Source of the DNA: Rhopalosiphum padi
Lineage: Eukaryota; Arthropoda; Insecta; Hemiptera; Aphididae
Length of the DNA stretch: 64,000 bases
Reading direction: 5' to 3'
Assembly (NCBI RefSeq): GCF_020882245.1
Contig: NC_083598.1
Span: 57,697,858 to 57,761,857 of the forward strand
This document shows, piece after piece, positions 14,114 to 26,000 of the stretch; the stretch's first letter is position 1; every line of letters starts with the position of its first letter. The notes beneath the pieces are model-generated. The model was given only the letters and a program-made list of their open reading frames with translations. It was not told where the DNA came from and did no database searches. The position numbers and the translations under genes are program-made.

Positions 14114-16004
14114 CAAATTACACAGATCTACAGGTAATGATACTACTCGAAATAAAAATACCAACTCTCCTTCCTCCAACCTAGAAAATTTTATTTATAA
14201 ATTCTTAGATGATTTTAAGTTAATATAATTAATCCTCTACTTGTTTTTCTGTCCACAGTAATATCTAAACTGTCAATAAACAAAAATTATTAATAATACA
14301 TATATATCTCCAACTCTCTCCTCATCCTAAGATGCTAACCTTATTACCTCATCTTCAACCGTTCTATAAAAAATCCACGAAAGAGACTAAAAGACAGTAG
14401 TGTTGTGGTCTACTAAAAAAAAAAAAATTAAAAGTGTGTAAGTTAAGTGTAACTATTATCTCTTAATGAAGTATCTCTACTGAAAGATCTCTTCGATATA
14501 TTATTCTTGTGCATAATTTATAATTATTTTATCAATTAAGCTTATTAATTCAAACTGTAACAGATTGCTAAAATAAATAAATAATTATGTAAAAAAAAAA
14601 GTTTTATATCATTTATTTTGATGGACGGTTTGATGAGTTTTGATAAATTCTTTAGTATTTCAGAAACAAATAATTTTTTTTAGAATCAAAACCTTGACCG
14701 CCTGTATTTTCAGTTTCCAATAAATATGACGAACAGTTAAATTCGAATAGCGTGTGCTATAACGTCTAAAAATACACGACCTCGATTTGATAGTGCTGGT
14801 GTTCGATGTATATATTTCACGTGTAAAATCAAAAACAAACATCTACCTACTGTTTTATTCACACATATTGTTATATAAAAACATTATATAACACTACGAA
14901 CTCTGAGCGTATAAATGACACTTGAAAACAATATCCATAGACTGTCGGTTTATTCGTCCTCGAGCAATTTCACTTATACTAATTTGATGTAGGTACCGGG
15001 AAAATCTTCCACCCGGCTGTCTGTATACAAATATAATAAATATAATACATTTCGTTTTCATTTAATTTTATTCTTGAAACGAAACTTTTTTTTTTAAAAA
15101 CTTATATAATATCTTGTCATAACCGTCATTGTTGTGACTATGCACTATTCTTTGCAAATAAATTGTTTCATTTTCCACTAATATTTTTTTTTATATATAT
15201 AACATCATTTATGTATATCACCATCCCATCACCACCATCACCATGGCCAGTAATTGGCTACTGAATTATATTAAAAACAAGAAGTATTAAAATAAATTTG
15301 TTACACATAATATTATTATAATGTGCAATTTGTTAGGAACTTTACAAGTCATATCATAAACCACTACTACAATCTTACGTACGAATTTAGATTTTAGATT
15401 CATAGTGGGGCGAGTTAGTTTTGTATAATAATGATTTTGTTCTAACTATTGTATACATTATTTTGGTTCGTCGACGTACTCAGATTGGCAATCAAACGCC
15501 TTTGTGTGTATTTTGAATTCAATTCACGTCATTTTTTAGAATTTCTCATGCATGGTTTCCCAGAACATTGCAAAAAACTAAAAAAAAAAAACCTGTGAAT
15601 TAAGAAAGTACATCAAAAGTAACCGAATGGTACGGCCGAAAAAAAATGTTTTTGAAGTTCAAAAAATATTCTTTAGATATAGTAAGTTAACAAAGCTGAA
15701 AACTTTGAATAAAGTGCATTTAGATGTATCAAACTAAAAAATATATTTTTAATGTTTATTGTTTTGAACTAGGTTGGTTATTTTATATATGCACTAGGTT
15801 ATAAATGCATATTATTTATTTTTATTATTTTAAAATACAAATAAAATAATTTTGAATTGAAATTGAAATTTGCACCTTTAGTATTTACATAATTTAGTAA
15901 AAAAATCACGAAACAAAATCTATTTATAAAAATTGCACGAATCAACTGTTATTTATATTTTATAATTATAAAAGTTTAAGTTATTTTAAAGTATTTGAAT
16001 TTCT

Positions 16005-16516
16005 TTAAAAACAATGTATTATTCTGTCAAATCTTTTGCTAAAATGTGAAATTCCAGGTATGTTTCCAAACGCCGAACTGATATTATCAAAGAATTTAAT
16101 AATATTAATATAAATATTCGAAGTGTGTATACAACCCGGTTCGTAGTAACCCAACCTGTACTCAAAATCGTTTTCAAATAAATTCCAATGATTTATCGTT
16201 GTTTTAAAATTCATAATAATAAAACATTGGTTTTTGCTGCAGAGATGAGGTAACCTAAGAGTATTGTAGAGCCCCATACCCGGTCCTTGGTATATCTCGT
16301 CCACGGTTTAAACATTAATCTCGATGGTTCCAATTATATAATAAAGTATACACTGCTTTGCATTGTGTTCGCGATTCCGTCGGGATCCATCAATTTCACC
16401 GCCGTCGTTTCCATACGGCATACAGTACCCATTAGAGTGATATGTTCACTCGTCATCTGGTCGGATAAAAATCGAAACACATAAAAATAACTTCCGTAAA
16501 ACCTATACGAATTCAT
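16005..16516 (-). pseudogene. Broken minus-strand coding relic, family uncertain
   Basis: Two neighbouring minus-strand frames have normal protein-like composition: 16516-16334 (with MTSEHITLMGTVCRMETTAV then KLMDPDGIANTMQSS) and 16304-16005 (with GPGMGLYNTLRLPHLCS and GYYEPGCIHTSN). Continuing the first frame past its stop gives FKPWTRYTKDRVWGSTILLG then YLISA. That vaguely recalls the KPW-R...GYL segment of NRF-6-like membrane acyltransferases, but the likeness is too short to rely on. Stops and the need for frame changes suggest a dead gene or transposon fragment. No splice-site pattern explains all parts. Confidence 0.3.
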
Positions 16517-17533
16517 CCGTTCATTCGGTATCCATAATAGATACCAGTTGTTGTTAACATCGCATATAAAAACAAATTACATATAGTGGGTATCTACTAA
16601 TAAATAATAATACAGTATATTTATTTATAATCAATGATAATGCTAATAAGTAATATTTTATGCTAGGCAAATACCGTAAATATGTACTCAGTTTTAAATA
16701 AAAAAAATACTATATGTAATAATACAAACCATGATGAATCGTCAACGACATTTGCAACAATTATGTGGCTATATATAAGAATTAAAAAAAGTTGTTTACA
16801 AGTATAATTTTTTCAAAATCGTTTTATGAGTTGTCACATGATACTATGCAGTATGACTATAATTTGTATGATGAGTACATTTTATTGCATTTGTTTTTAA
16901 TATTTCGTCGTTATTATAATAATTGTATTAGAGTTCTAATAATACTACGTTCAAAAAAATCCTAAGATTTTAAACTGCGTTCCGGTCTAAATTGGTGTTT
17001 GCGCGCGCGCGTGTCTCGTATATCGCCATCGATGATAATATAATAATAATTCGATGTCAGTGGCCCAATTAACAATATTACCCCCCCACCCCCTTTCACT
17101 GTACGATTCGGTTTCGCGGGGCGAAATAATAACATTATTGTGGTCCATAATCAACGGGCGCCGAAAACAGCTCCCGTAAGCGCGAAACGTTTATCGAACC
17201 GCACGGAAACACACACACTCGCACATATATATATATATATATATTATTATACTACACCACTGTCGTGGAATAGGTCACGTAACGATAAAACCCATCACTC
17301 GCCCGGGGAAAGCTGTACGTGAGCGATTCGTATTTGATACGCGAATCATGGTCGGGGCGGTGTGTGGTAGTCGGTCCAAGGGCGGAGGTTGGTCGAGTCG
17401 ACAACTATGTGGAAAACTATGTCCGTTGAGAATTTATAATTGTGCGGGCCACGGTACGGTCCTCCGAAATATTATTATTATTATTATTATTATGTATCGT
17501 GTAATGTAGTGGGCGAAACAACAAGCGATATAT

Positions 17534-17683
17534 TATAAAATATAATATTATTATTTCATGTTACCACTGTAGCGCGGCCTTATTCAGGCGTTAGTCGTGA
17601 GAAATTCGCCCGAACCCAATTCGCCGTGTGACGGTATCCGAGTGGCGGTCGCGAGTGTGTCTAGTCCGTCGACTCCGTCGACC
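17534..17683 (+). promoter_or_regulatory. Possible plus-strand promoter and non-coding first exon
   Basis: TATAAAA at 17534-17540 stands about 30-45 bp before a CpG-rich segment with initiator-like TTCAGGCG near 17583. The segment ends at a consensus donor (GACC then GTAAGT at 17684-17689). No start codon is used in it and no downstream plus-strand exon was recognised, so this is an arrangement of signals, not a proven gene. Confidence 0.25.
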
Positions 17684-18667
17684 GTAAGTCCGTGACCAAA
17701 CGATTCTTAATCGCAGAAATAGTTTATTCCTACAAATAATAGTAAATTTGATATTATTATGTCGATAGTTGAAGGGATTCGGACAATTGAATACTTCCAG
17801 AATATTCGTGTATCACACAGTGTCGCGGAAAAACATACCTTAGCAATAATTTAAATCAGTTATTAGTTTTTTGTGTAGACGACCTTAAAATTGTTTGAGG
17901 TATACGGTATACCGCGGTAACGTAAACCGAAAAACACCCGTTTTATACATAACAGGGCGTTATAGACAGGCAATTCAACTGCGCGATTGTGCGTAGTGCA
18001 ATATCGTCCGGTGCACGGCGTTTGCTACAATCATCAAACATTAAATTAAAATGCGTTGTATTATTATGCATATCATACGTCATGCTGATGACTGGTTAAT
18101 ATTGTAAATCAATAATTTAGCATAGTACATTTTAAGTAGGCAGTTGAAGTTTATGTAGTTAGTTTTATTTTATGCAACGTCCTATAATATAACCGGTATA
18201 TTAATTATTGTATGAAATGTTATTATGAGTTTATAGATAAAATATGTCTAAGGATTATAAAAACGTCATATGAAGTCAAAATACAACTAAATTCTGAAAT
18301 TAAAAAAAAAAAATGCACTTACCGTCTGTTTTAATGTTACGGACACATATATGAAGTGGTATACTGAAATATATCCGTACTATATGGTACGTAAAATATT
18401 AGAAATTATGACCATAGAACAATATTTTCAGCATGTAGACAAATTCAAATTAATCGAGTACACAATATAATATGTCTAGACTTCATAAGTATAGGTACTT
18501 ACATTAGTAATCAACAGCGCTCAAATTTTAAACGGATTAGTAAATAGTTTATAAGTACAGATATTTTAAAATATATTATTGTAAATTTAATTTTCTGTTG
18601 ATGACGCTTATAATTTATAATATTATACACGTTTCAATTTTGACAATTTATCTCAGCATCGACTTAC

Positions 18668-18755
18668 TTTTTCCCGACTCTAGACGTAGTTTGCCATCTA
18701 GTTTAAATTGTTGAGCTACTTCCGCAGTTAACGGTCCACAGATCGCGCGACGTGT
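18668..18755 (-). other. Possible isolated minus-strand exon ending at a GTAAGT donor
   Basis: A minus-strand frame reads GPLTAEVAQQFKLDGKLRL then ESGK and runs into a consensus donor (GTAAGT, 18667-18662). The composition is protein-like, unlike adjacent frames. It lies downstream of the Atg16 stop on the same strand, so it would belong to another gene or to an alternative 3' structure. No family is recognised, and the acceptor side is unclear. Confidence 0.2.
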
Positions 18756-19654
18756 ACGAATGGACGAAAAAAAAATATGATAATACAGCGGGTCACATTG
18801 TATTATATGATTTATATGTATCAGATAGTTATGATGATTAACCATATTTGCCAATGAATGGTGTCTTCAACCAAAATATTTGAATATAATTGTTTACGTT
18901 TTTAGTTAAGACGGAGCTCAGTTTTTGTCCATTAATACCTACATAATATCATTTATTGAATATATTAGTACTCATGTAGGGACAGCTTGTATAATATTAT
19001 AATTAGGACAGGATTTTGATACATTTTGCATTGTTTTTCGAAGCTTTATATCGCATTTAAACTAACTTGTCTTATTACATATTAAAAACGCAAAAACAAA
19101 TTTAAAAAGTCTAAAATTGAAGGACAATTCAAACAATCACAGTATATTGAATTTTGTTTTTCTGTATCACAAGATTATATTTTTTATTTACTCAGTAAAA
19201 TTATTTTAAAACTATGAAGGTAAAAATAAACATGTTTCTTTTTCATTACTAAAACAAACTTACAATATTAGTTAAGCTTGAAATACAATATTCAGTATAA
19301 CTTGGTTTTTCTTAATCTTAGGTACCTTAGACAGTGGCGGCCGAAATATGAAATCGGAAAATTAAAAATACATGTCTTACGCGATCATTGCAACCTTTAG
19401 ACACTTAGATTATTCATTATTTAAATACTCGAAATAGTTTTATAATTGTGTTTTTAAGATTTTTACTTTTTATTGTCTTACAACAAGGATATCAGGATCG
19501 ATATTCCTCAAATATTTTAGTAATAGTGTACTTGATAATGTATATGTGTTTGATAAAACATTTTATTCATTGAGGCATTTCAGATACTAAATAGTATATA
19601 TTGTTGAGAAAATCTGGATGAGATGTCAAAGAGAAGAAAAATGAATTGGAACAT

Positions 19655-19660
19655 TTTATT
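19655..19660 (-). terminator. Possible AATAAA polyadenylation signal for Atg16
   Basis: TTTATT on the plus strand reads AATAAA on the minus strand about 310 nt after the Atg16 stop. The hexamer is common by chance in this AT-rich sequence, so the assignment is tentative. Confidence 0.25.
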
Positions 19661-19968
19661 ATTCAAAACACATAATACATGAAATATATAAAATAATCTC
19701 ACATCATCAAATGAGTCTAAAAATAATAATATATATATATGTATAATATATATATTGTACACACAAGCACACACGCACGACAACAATATAATTATTATAA
19801 TATGTATGCATAGAATAAAAAATATACATATATCAATTTTTTTTCTTTTTAATTTTTTTAAATGGTAAATATATTAAAAAAAAAATAAGGAAAATACACG
19901 CGATACGTTGCAACAGTATACTGTGAACAGTAATAAGAAAAAACAAACCACCGGATCCACAGCGTGTG

Positions 19969-20062
19969 TCAAACGTCTGCCCAGACCACTGCCCTCCTGG
20001 ATCGATCTACGCTGGCCACGTTGTTGGTAAACTGATGCCAAGACACGGCTGTCACCGGTGCG
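19969..20062 (-). CDS. Atg16: Atg16 exon E: last WD40 blade and stop codon
   Basis: The coding part is 94 nt: one base, 30 codons and TGA at 19971-19969. The acceptor is a good pyrimidine tract ending CTACACAG. It encodes APVTAVSWHQFTNNVASVDR and then SRRAVVWADV. Human ATG16L1 ends in the same way, with a final VLW plus three residues, so the C-terminus is natural and not truncated. The 3' UTR runs toward lower coordinates. An ATTAAA variant at 19853-19848 and AATAAA at 19660-19655 (minus strand) are possible poly(A) signals, but in such AT-rich DNA neither is decisive. Confidence 0.93.
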
Positions 20063-23000
20063 CTGTGTAGACGAAAACAACAGTTTAATTATTTCGTATT
20101 TTTTAAATATATATATATAAATACAAAATTAAAATTAATTAACGTAAACTTTACAAGACCATTTTTTTTTAACATGATTGTCGATCGTTTGAGTTTAAGA
20201 GTGTATAAATATCATGTTTATTAAGTATGCACTTAAAATATAATAATACAATAAAAATATATTTTGTCAATATTTTTTAACAATATTATAATACCACTAA
20301 AAAGGTGTAATGGTAAAATAAGATTGGATAAATATTTATTATTTTCTAGTGAGTCACTGCAAGTTGTAGTTTTAAAGGATTTCCCTATCGACTCTAACAA
20401 TTGGAATGAACCGATTTTTTTTTATAGTAAGTTCAAACCTTCTGACTATTGGAGGGAACAACCATATAAACACATTAGTACCAACCAAAAATTGTATCGA
20501 ACAAGATTAATATTAAATTAATATTATTAAAAATGGTAAAGTCATGCCATTGATATTATAAATGTGTAATATTTATGTATAATAATATTTTACAGCTCGT
20601 GTAATATAATACGTACCTGTGTTCGTTCTTCAATACTACAAGTGGTTTTTCGGGATTTGACACGGCCCATATGAACACCGAACCTTCAGAGGATCCAACG
20701 GCCACATGATCATATTCTAAATTGAACACAGCTCTTGTCCAATCACAACCCACTTTAAATCCGTCAGCCCTGTTTGGACATATAGTAAAAAACAATATGA
20801 GAATATCTATTTTACGCTATTATTCACAATAACTTTATTTATTTAATTGTTGTGCAACACAATATTTTATCAAGCACAAATCAGATTTTGGTATATATTG
20901 TTATATGGGTATCTACTACCTACCAATTTTATTTACCAGAAAAAAATATTTTAAATATTATAGTTATCATTGAATATAAATTCTATATAAATAATTATTA
21001 AAACAAAGAAAAAAACATATTTAAATATTACACGATTGTAGACAATAATATAACATAAAAAAAAAATTCTAAAAATATGAAATGAATTAAAAGAGCTTTT
21101 AAATAATCAAAATATAAGTATGTTGTTTAAAACAAAATTATATAGCAGTTGTAGATTTCAATATATTACCAATCATTTAGTCGTAAAACCAAAGATGTCT
21201 CTGGTTTTTCCGTCTCAGTCTTTGGTGGTCTATGACGTGTGTGGGATAAAATGATTATAATAATATTATGATTTTACGATTAAACGATTTTCAAAAAATG
21301 GTGATAAAAGTATATTAAAATACCATCTCTATAATACTATTATATTATGTGTATATACGTCATCGATGTAATTTATCGTTGAAAATTAATTTTGGTGTAT
21401 TATTATTTTGTGTCTTAAATTCAAATCATCGAAAAAGGACTATAAATATAAAATTAATGGACAATAATAACAGGTATACAGGTACACTTATAGACTAGTA
21501 TAATAAATATTATGGTTTAATATATTAATTTAAATCATTCTCCATAAAAACGTAATTGTCCATGTAAATCGTTCAACTTTTTGACTAATACTAAAGAATC
21601 ACAATGAATTTAAAAAAAAAAAACCTTCCGCAATATTTGTTTAAAAAATTAATTTCCGAACTCTGGTAAAATCATAATAACAGTATTCAGTAATATGATA
21701 TAAGTAGATGGTTTGAAATTAAATAATATTAACCGCACGTCCAGTGATTTAAACATGATTTGATTTTATGCCTACGTATAACGGTTTTTACTTTTTCGTA
21801 AACGTCCATGTAAAATCATAAGCTTATTATAAGAATATCATGTGCTCATTCAACATACATACATATATATATATATATTGTTAAATTTTAATAGCAAAAC
21901 TATTATAATAACGGAACATACAATTTGTTATTTTAAGTGAATATATCGTCTATTTTGTGTGCAAAAATAATATAACAGGTGCCATGGGGTTATTTATATA
22001 CATTTATTTTATAGTTTTATTTTATACGTTCTTTTTGTTTTACTTGTTTTATTATTAGTATTACTAAAAAATCTACGAAAAGAACAAAAGACGATATTTA
22101 TAACGAGAACCTTGAGTCTTTTCGAGATACTTTTCCCACCCACACTCCCTAATTATATAGAAAGCTTTTAAATTTAACTTTACTACGCACATTGGCTATT
22201 TGTTCAATACTGATAAATTTAAACCTAAGAGATTGGAAAAACTTTCTTTTTTTTTTTTTTAAAAAAAAAAGCAAACTTGAAATAAATTAAAAACGTCTGA
22301 ATTATATCACGGAAAGTTAACAGGGAGTGAAAAAAATTGCAACAAAAGGAAACGAAATTGTACTCCAAACTATGAGGCGTGAAGCCAACCAGCTATTGTA
22401 CAATCGTTGTCGGAAATAAAGTTTCGGAACACAAAAAGATCTAACTAAACGTTACGGGGCGCGTGCTAAAAAAATGTATATATATTTATATACATAAAAA
22501 AAAAAAAATAATAAACCTTATCTATATAGAAGTGTACTTACGTACATATATACAAAACAATTGCGAGTGATGCAGTGAACGTATACGTTATGCAAAATAA
22601 CAAAATATATATATATATAGAAAGAGCCGTATAAAACCGTTTTATCTCGTTACGAGTTATTTTTATTCACGCGACTCCCGTATAATTTGGCTTTCCGATC
22701 TCCTCCTCGGCAAATGGATTTGAGTTAATAATGATAATGGTAATAATAATAATAATAATAAAAATAATAACAACAATAATAGTAAGTAGAAAAAAAAAAT
22801 TAAATAAATATGACTTGCTCGAATGTGTTGATTATTTTGTTCGTCCTGAGATCGACCAGCCGCAGGGTGTCGTCCCGGACACAGCTCAATAGGTAATTAC
22901 AATCTGAAACACAACCGTAATCGATATAATTATTGTTCGTCGACTTGTGCAAATAACAATATCGTTATTCGCATAAACGCCAATGTACACAAGCCGCCGC

Positions 23001-26000
23001 GGTCCATTTCAGCCCGCTAAACCCACAGACGCACGGTCGGCGGACCGTATAGGAGTCGAATTATTATTGTTATTATCAATATAGTATATATATATTATTA
23101 TATTATATTACCGTCGATCGCCGTCGACTCTCGAGACACGACTCGCCGGCGGCGGTGGGCGCTATACTATAATACTATATATTATATGCTATGTTCGGCG
23201 CGAACTATTCTAATATATTGTTCACGCCGAATATACCTCATCCAGACGGGTATGTGCGGCCAATTAAAATCTAACGCGATCGCCAAACGCCGCGTTGCAC
23301 TTGTGTTTATACTTGTTCAAACGTATAATTATTTATCGTACCCTATCGGTATAGGTACAATATACGTGTTTATGCGTTGCAACGGTGCATGTGTGACTCT
23401 CGGGGAGATGTATCGTGTAATATCCGATTTAGGTTAAACGGTCGCGCGTTCGTTTACCGCGAGTTGCATGCATTATAGGCATTATTTAGGCATGTTTTTT
23501 TTTTTTTATTGACCAGTACCGCACGCGTAATAAAACAATATAACACGCGGTCATTAGACAATCGAAAAGATCGCGTAAGTCGTTTTTAGACGGTACGCCT
23601 ATTATTATAATACCCTTTAGCGGACTGGTTTTCGCTAAGAAAAATGTATACACCTAGTGTTTTACCAGTCACGCTCCCATTTTTCATTTAATAATGAATT
23701 TATAAAATTCTGGGTTTTGGAAATTATATAATACTACATATTATGAAATAAAACTTACATTTTTTTATGATGTTTAAGGAATTGTTTAGCAGTTTTTGAA
23801 TTATTACACCGTATGTAGGTATGAATATAAGTATACTAAAAATAATATTCCATAATAATTACGGTTTAACTATATAAGAAATATACTATACGATCTAAAA
23901 ACCAATATTATCAATAGTAGGTCAATATAATTTAATAACTTAGAAGACATTCGTTTGGATTTTAATTTAGGTGTATCAAATTGTTGTTGCACCAAAACTC
24001 AAAAGGACATCTGCAAGTTGCATACAAATCTATAAATACAAATTTACTTAGAAATATGTTCCTTATACCTTAACTATACTGAACGGTTTTAATAGATCGA
24101 ATTTAAATGCATTGATTATTACAGAAATTAGACCTATCCCGGAAGAATACCGCGGAGTCAGTCGGTCGGATGGACCGCATTACTCACATATGATGCATAA
24201 TCCACTGTAGACGGGAAAAATTCAATAATTATTACCTATTTTAAATATATATATATATATATATATTCATACTTGATGAATCACAATCGTACACTATAAT
24301 ATTACAAAATCATAAGACTATATACCATTCGGAATCAGGACGAACGATAAACGCGAGCAAAACCACATTATATATTATGTTATTATGGTGCACATAACGT
24401 ATAAATACGTATATGCCTACAAGGATAATGTTTCGAGCCGGTCGAAATTTGCGGAATTCTATACGCCCGATAGAGTGCTCAAATCTATTCACGTATATGT
24501 GTACCTGCGACGACCATCCTAGTCAATTCGAATCATCTTCACCAGCACGGCTGCGGGTTAATAATATACATACTTAATATTACTGCGATTGTTAGTATTT
24601 TGTTCTGTTTCGACTGTGCACGACAAATATGTAAGCAACGAGGACGGAGGTCACCAAAACTAGTTTTCGGCCGTTCGCAAACATTATATATTATGTGTCA
24701 TGACATGTGGTCCCGAATAGGTGGCGTTCGCTAACCTTTATATATATATTTATAATAATTATTAAATATTATTCCCGTCTGCAGTGGATTATGCATCATA
24801 CGTTAAAAATGCGGTCCATCCGACCGACTGACTCGGCGGTATTCTTCCGGGACACTGCGCGTAATACATCTAATCTAATGATAATATCGTCTCGCAGTGT
24901 GTGTAAATCGCGTGGCGCGCAGTTGACGATAACAATTTTATAGGTATGTTCGCGCGGAAACGCACACTATACGGTGACGAAGTCGACGTGAATATCATAT
25001 CATTAAAGTAATATACATGATCTGGGATCTCGCGGCGTCAATCGTCGGAAACGCTCGCAGTAGTATACAGCGCTGTGGCTGATGGAATCCTCGCGTGGGA
25101 GTACGAGACAAACTATTATAATATTTTAACCGACACTCTGCAAGTACAGTTATGTTTCTGTCCAAGTTCGATTCTTCTATACGATATTATGTGACCAGTG
25201 TTGGGCGACCACGTATAATATTATTGTACCACTATAGTAGCAGCGTCTATTATATAAAGGTATACGGATGTAATAAACTGAAGAAATGTTCTATGAGAAA
25301 TCACTCGTATACCAATGTTTACGATTTGTAATTAACTGCAGGACGTGTATAATAACTATTAAATCGTAAATAATAACGTACTACGTGCAGAATAAAGTGT
25401 CCATCTATAATAAACGTTAGGTATAGGTACTCTTATTTTAACAGTGCGAACGTATGTTATTATATACATATATACTGTACCTATATAATAAAGTATAAAG
25501 TATTAACGCGGCGACGATTATAATAATAATAATTATAATATAGTGTTCAGTGCCCGTTAAAAACGCGTATGCTATGTCGATTTTGTCGTAGGTAATGAAA
25601 AATCGAGACAAAAACTCACCCAATTAAGCACCTATATTAATCGTCACGTTAATTATATAGTGCACCGATGAGAACTTGCGGTTTTTAACGTATCGCTAAT
25701 TAAAACATCCGTGTAGTTAACAGTTGAACGTGAATATTACGTGATATATACACGTAATTGTATGTATTATTGTAACGCGAACATTTTTAAATTTTCATAA
25801 AATATTATGAAAAATCACGAAATGCAAACGTCATCAATAGGGCTTTACTATATAGAAAACTATCAAATCAGATGAAACCAGACCAAATGATTATCGTCAC
25901 AGAAATCACGAGCCAGCACAGTGCCACCATATAAATTGGGAGTATTTCAAAAACTATTCCGGTGAAACGAAAAAAACGTCGATAGATATTGGATATAGGA

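Larger units (their letters stand above)
6510..16004. other. Gene-free region with a CpG-richer middle
   Basis: About 7.2-12.9 kb is distinctly richer in CpG and tetramers such as GCGC and CGCG than the flanks, but no exon chain is recognised. Frames here (for example minus 10926-11162 and plus 12063-12317) have no family match known to me. A poly-T, a small hairpin (GGGTGGAATAACACCC) and a C13 run sit together at 8088-8149. A cytosine-rich, coding-like relic near 13980-14113 is listed separately. 14.4-16.0 kb is AT-rich and empty. Confidence 0.6.
16517..19968. other. Region between the coding relic and the end of Atg16
   Basis: Includes a CpG-rich block at about 16.98-17.70 kb with a promoter-like arrangement, an ATT microsatellite at 17469-17491, a possible minus-strand exon end at 18668-18755, and the Atg16 3' UTR (19968 downward). 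The rest is AT-rich without recognised features. Confidence 0.6.
20770..22818 (-). other. Atg16 intron C-D (2049 bp, GC-AG)
   Basis: Very AT-rich. It holds the candidate cassette exon at 21170-21229, a T-run followed by an A-run near 22240-22271 that could fold into a hairpin, short TA runs and an AAT-rich tract near 22737-22770. Nothing else recognised. Confidence 0.8.
24138..24851. mobile_element. 714-bp foldback-type element with about 100-bp terminal inverted repeats
   Basis: The left arm 24138-24236 starts CCCGGAAGAATACCGC. The right arm 24752-24851 ends with its inverse, GCGGTATTCTTCCGGG. The outer 44 bp of the two arms differ at one position. The next roughly 40 bp differ at about five, and beyond that they keep an AT-rich match with small gaps. 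The 515-bp interior is AT-rich with a TA microsatellite near 24247-24266 and no credible protein. No clear target-site duplication is visible, so the superfamily is open. Confidence 0.75.
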
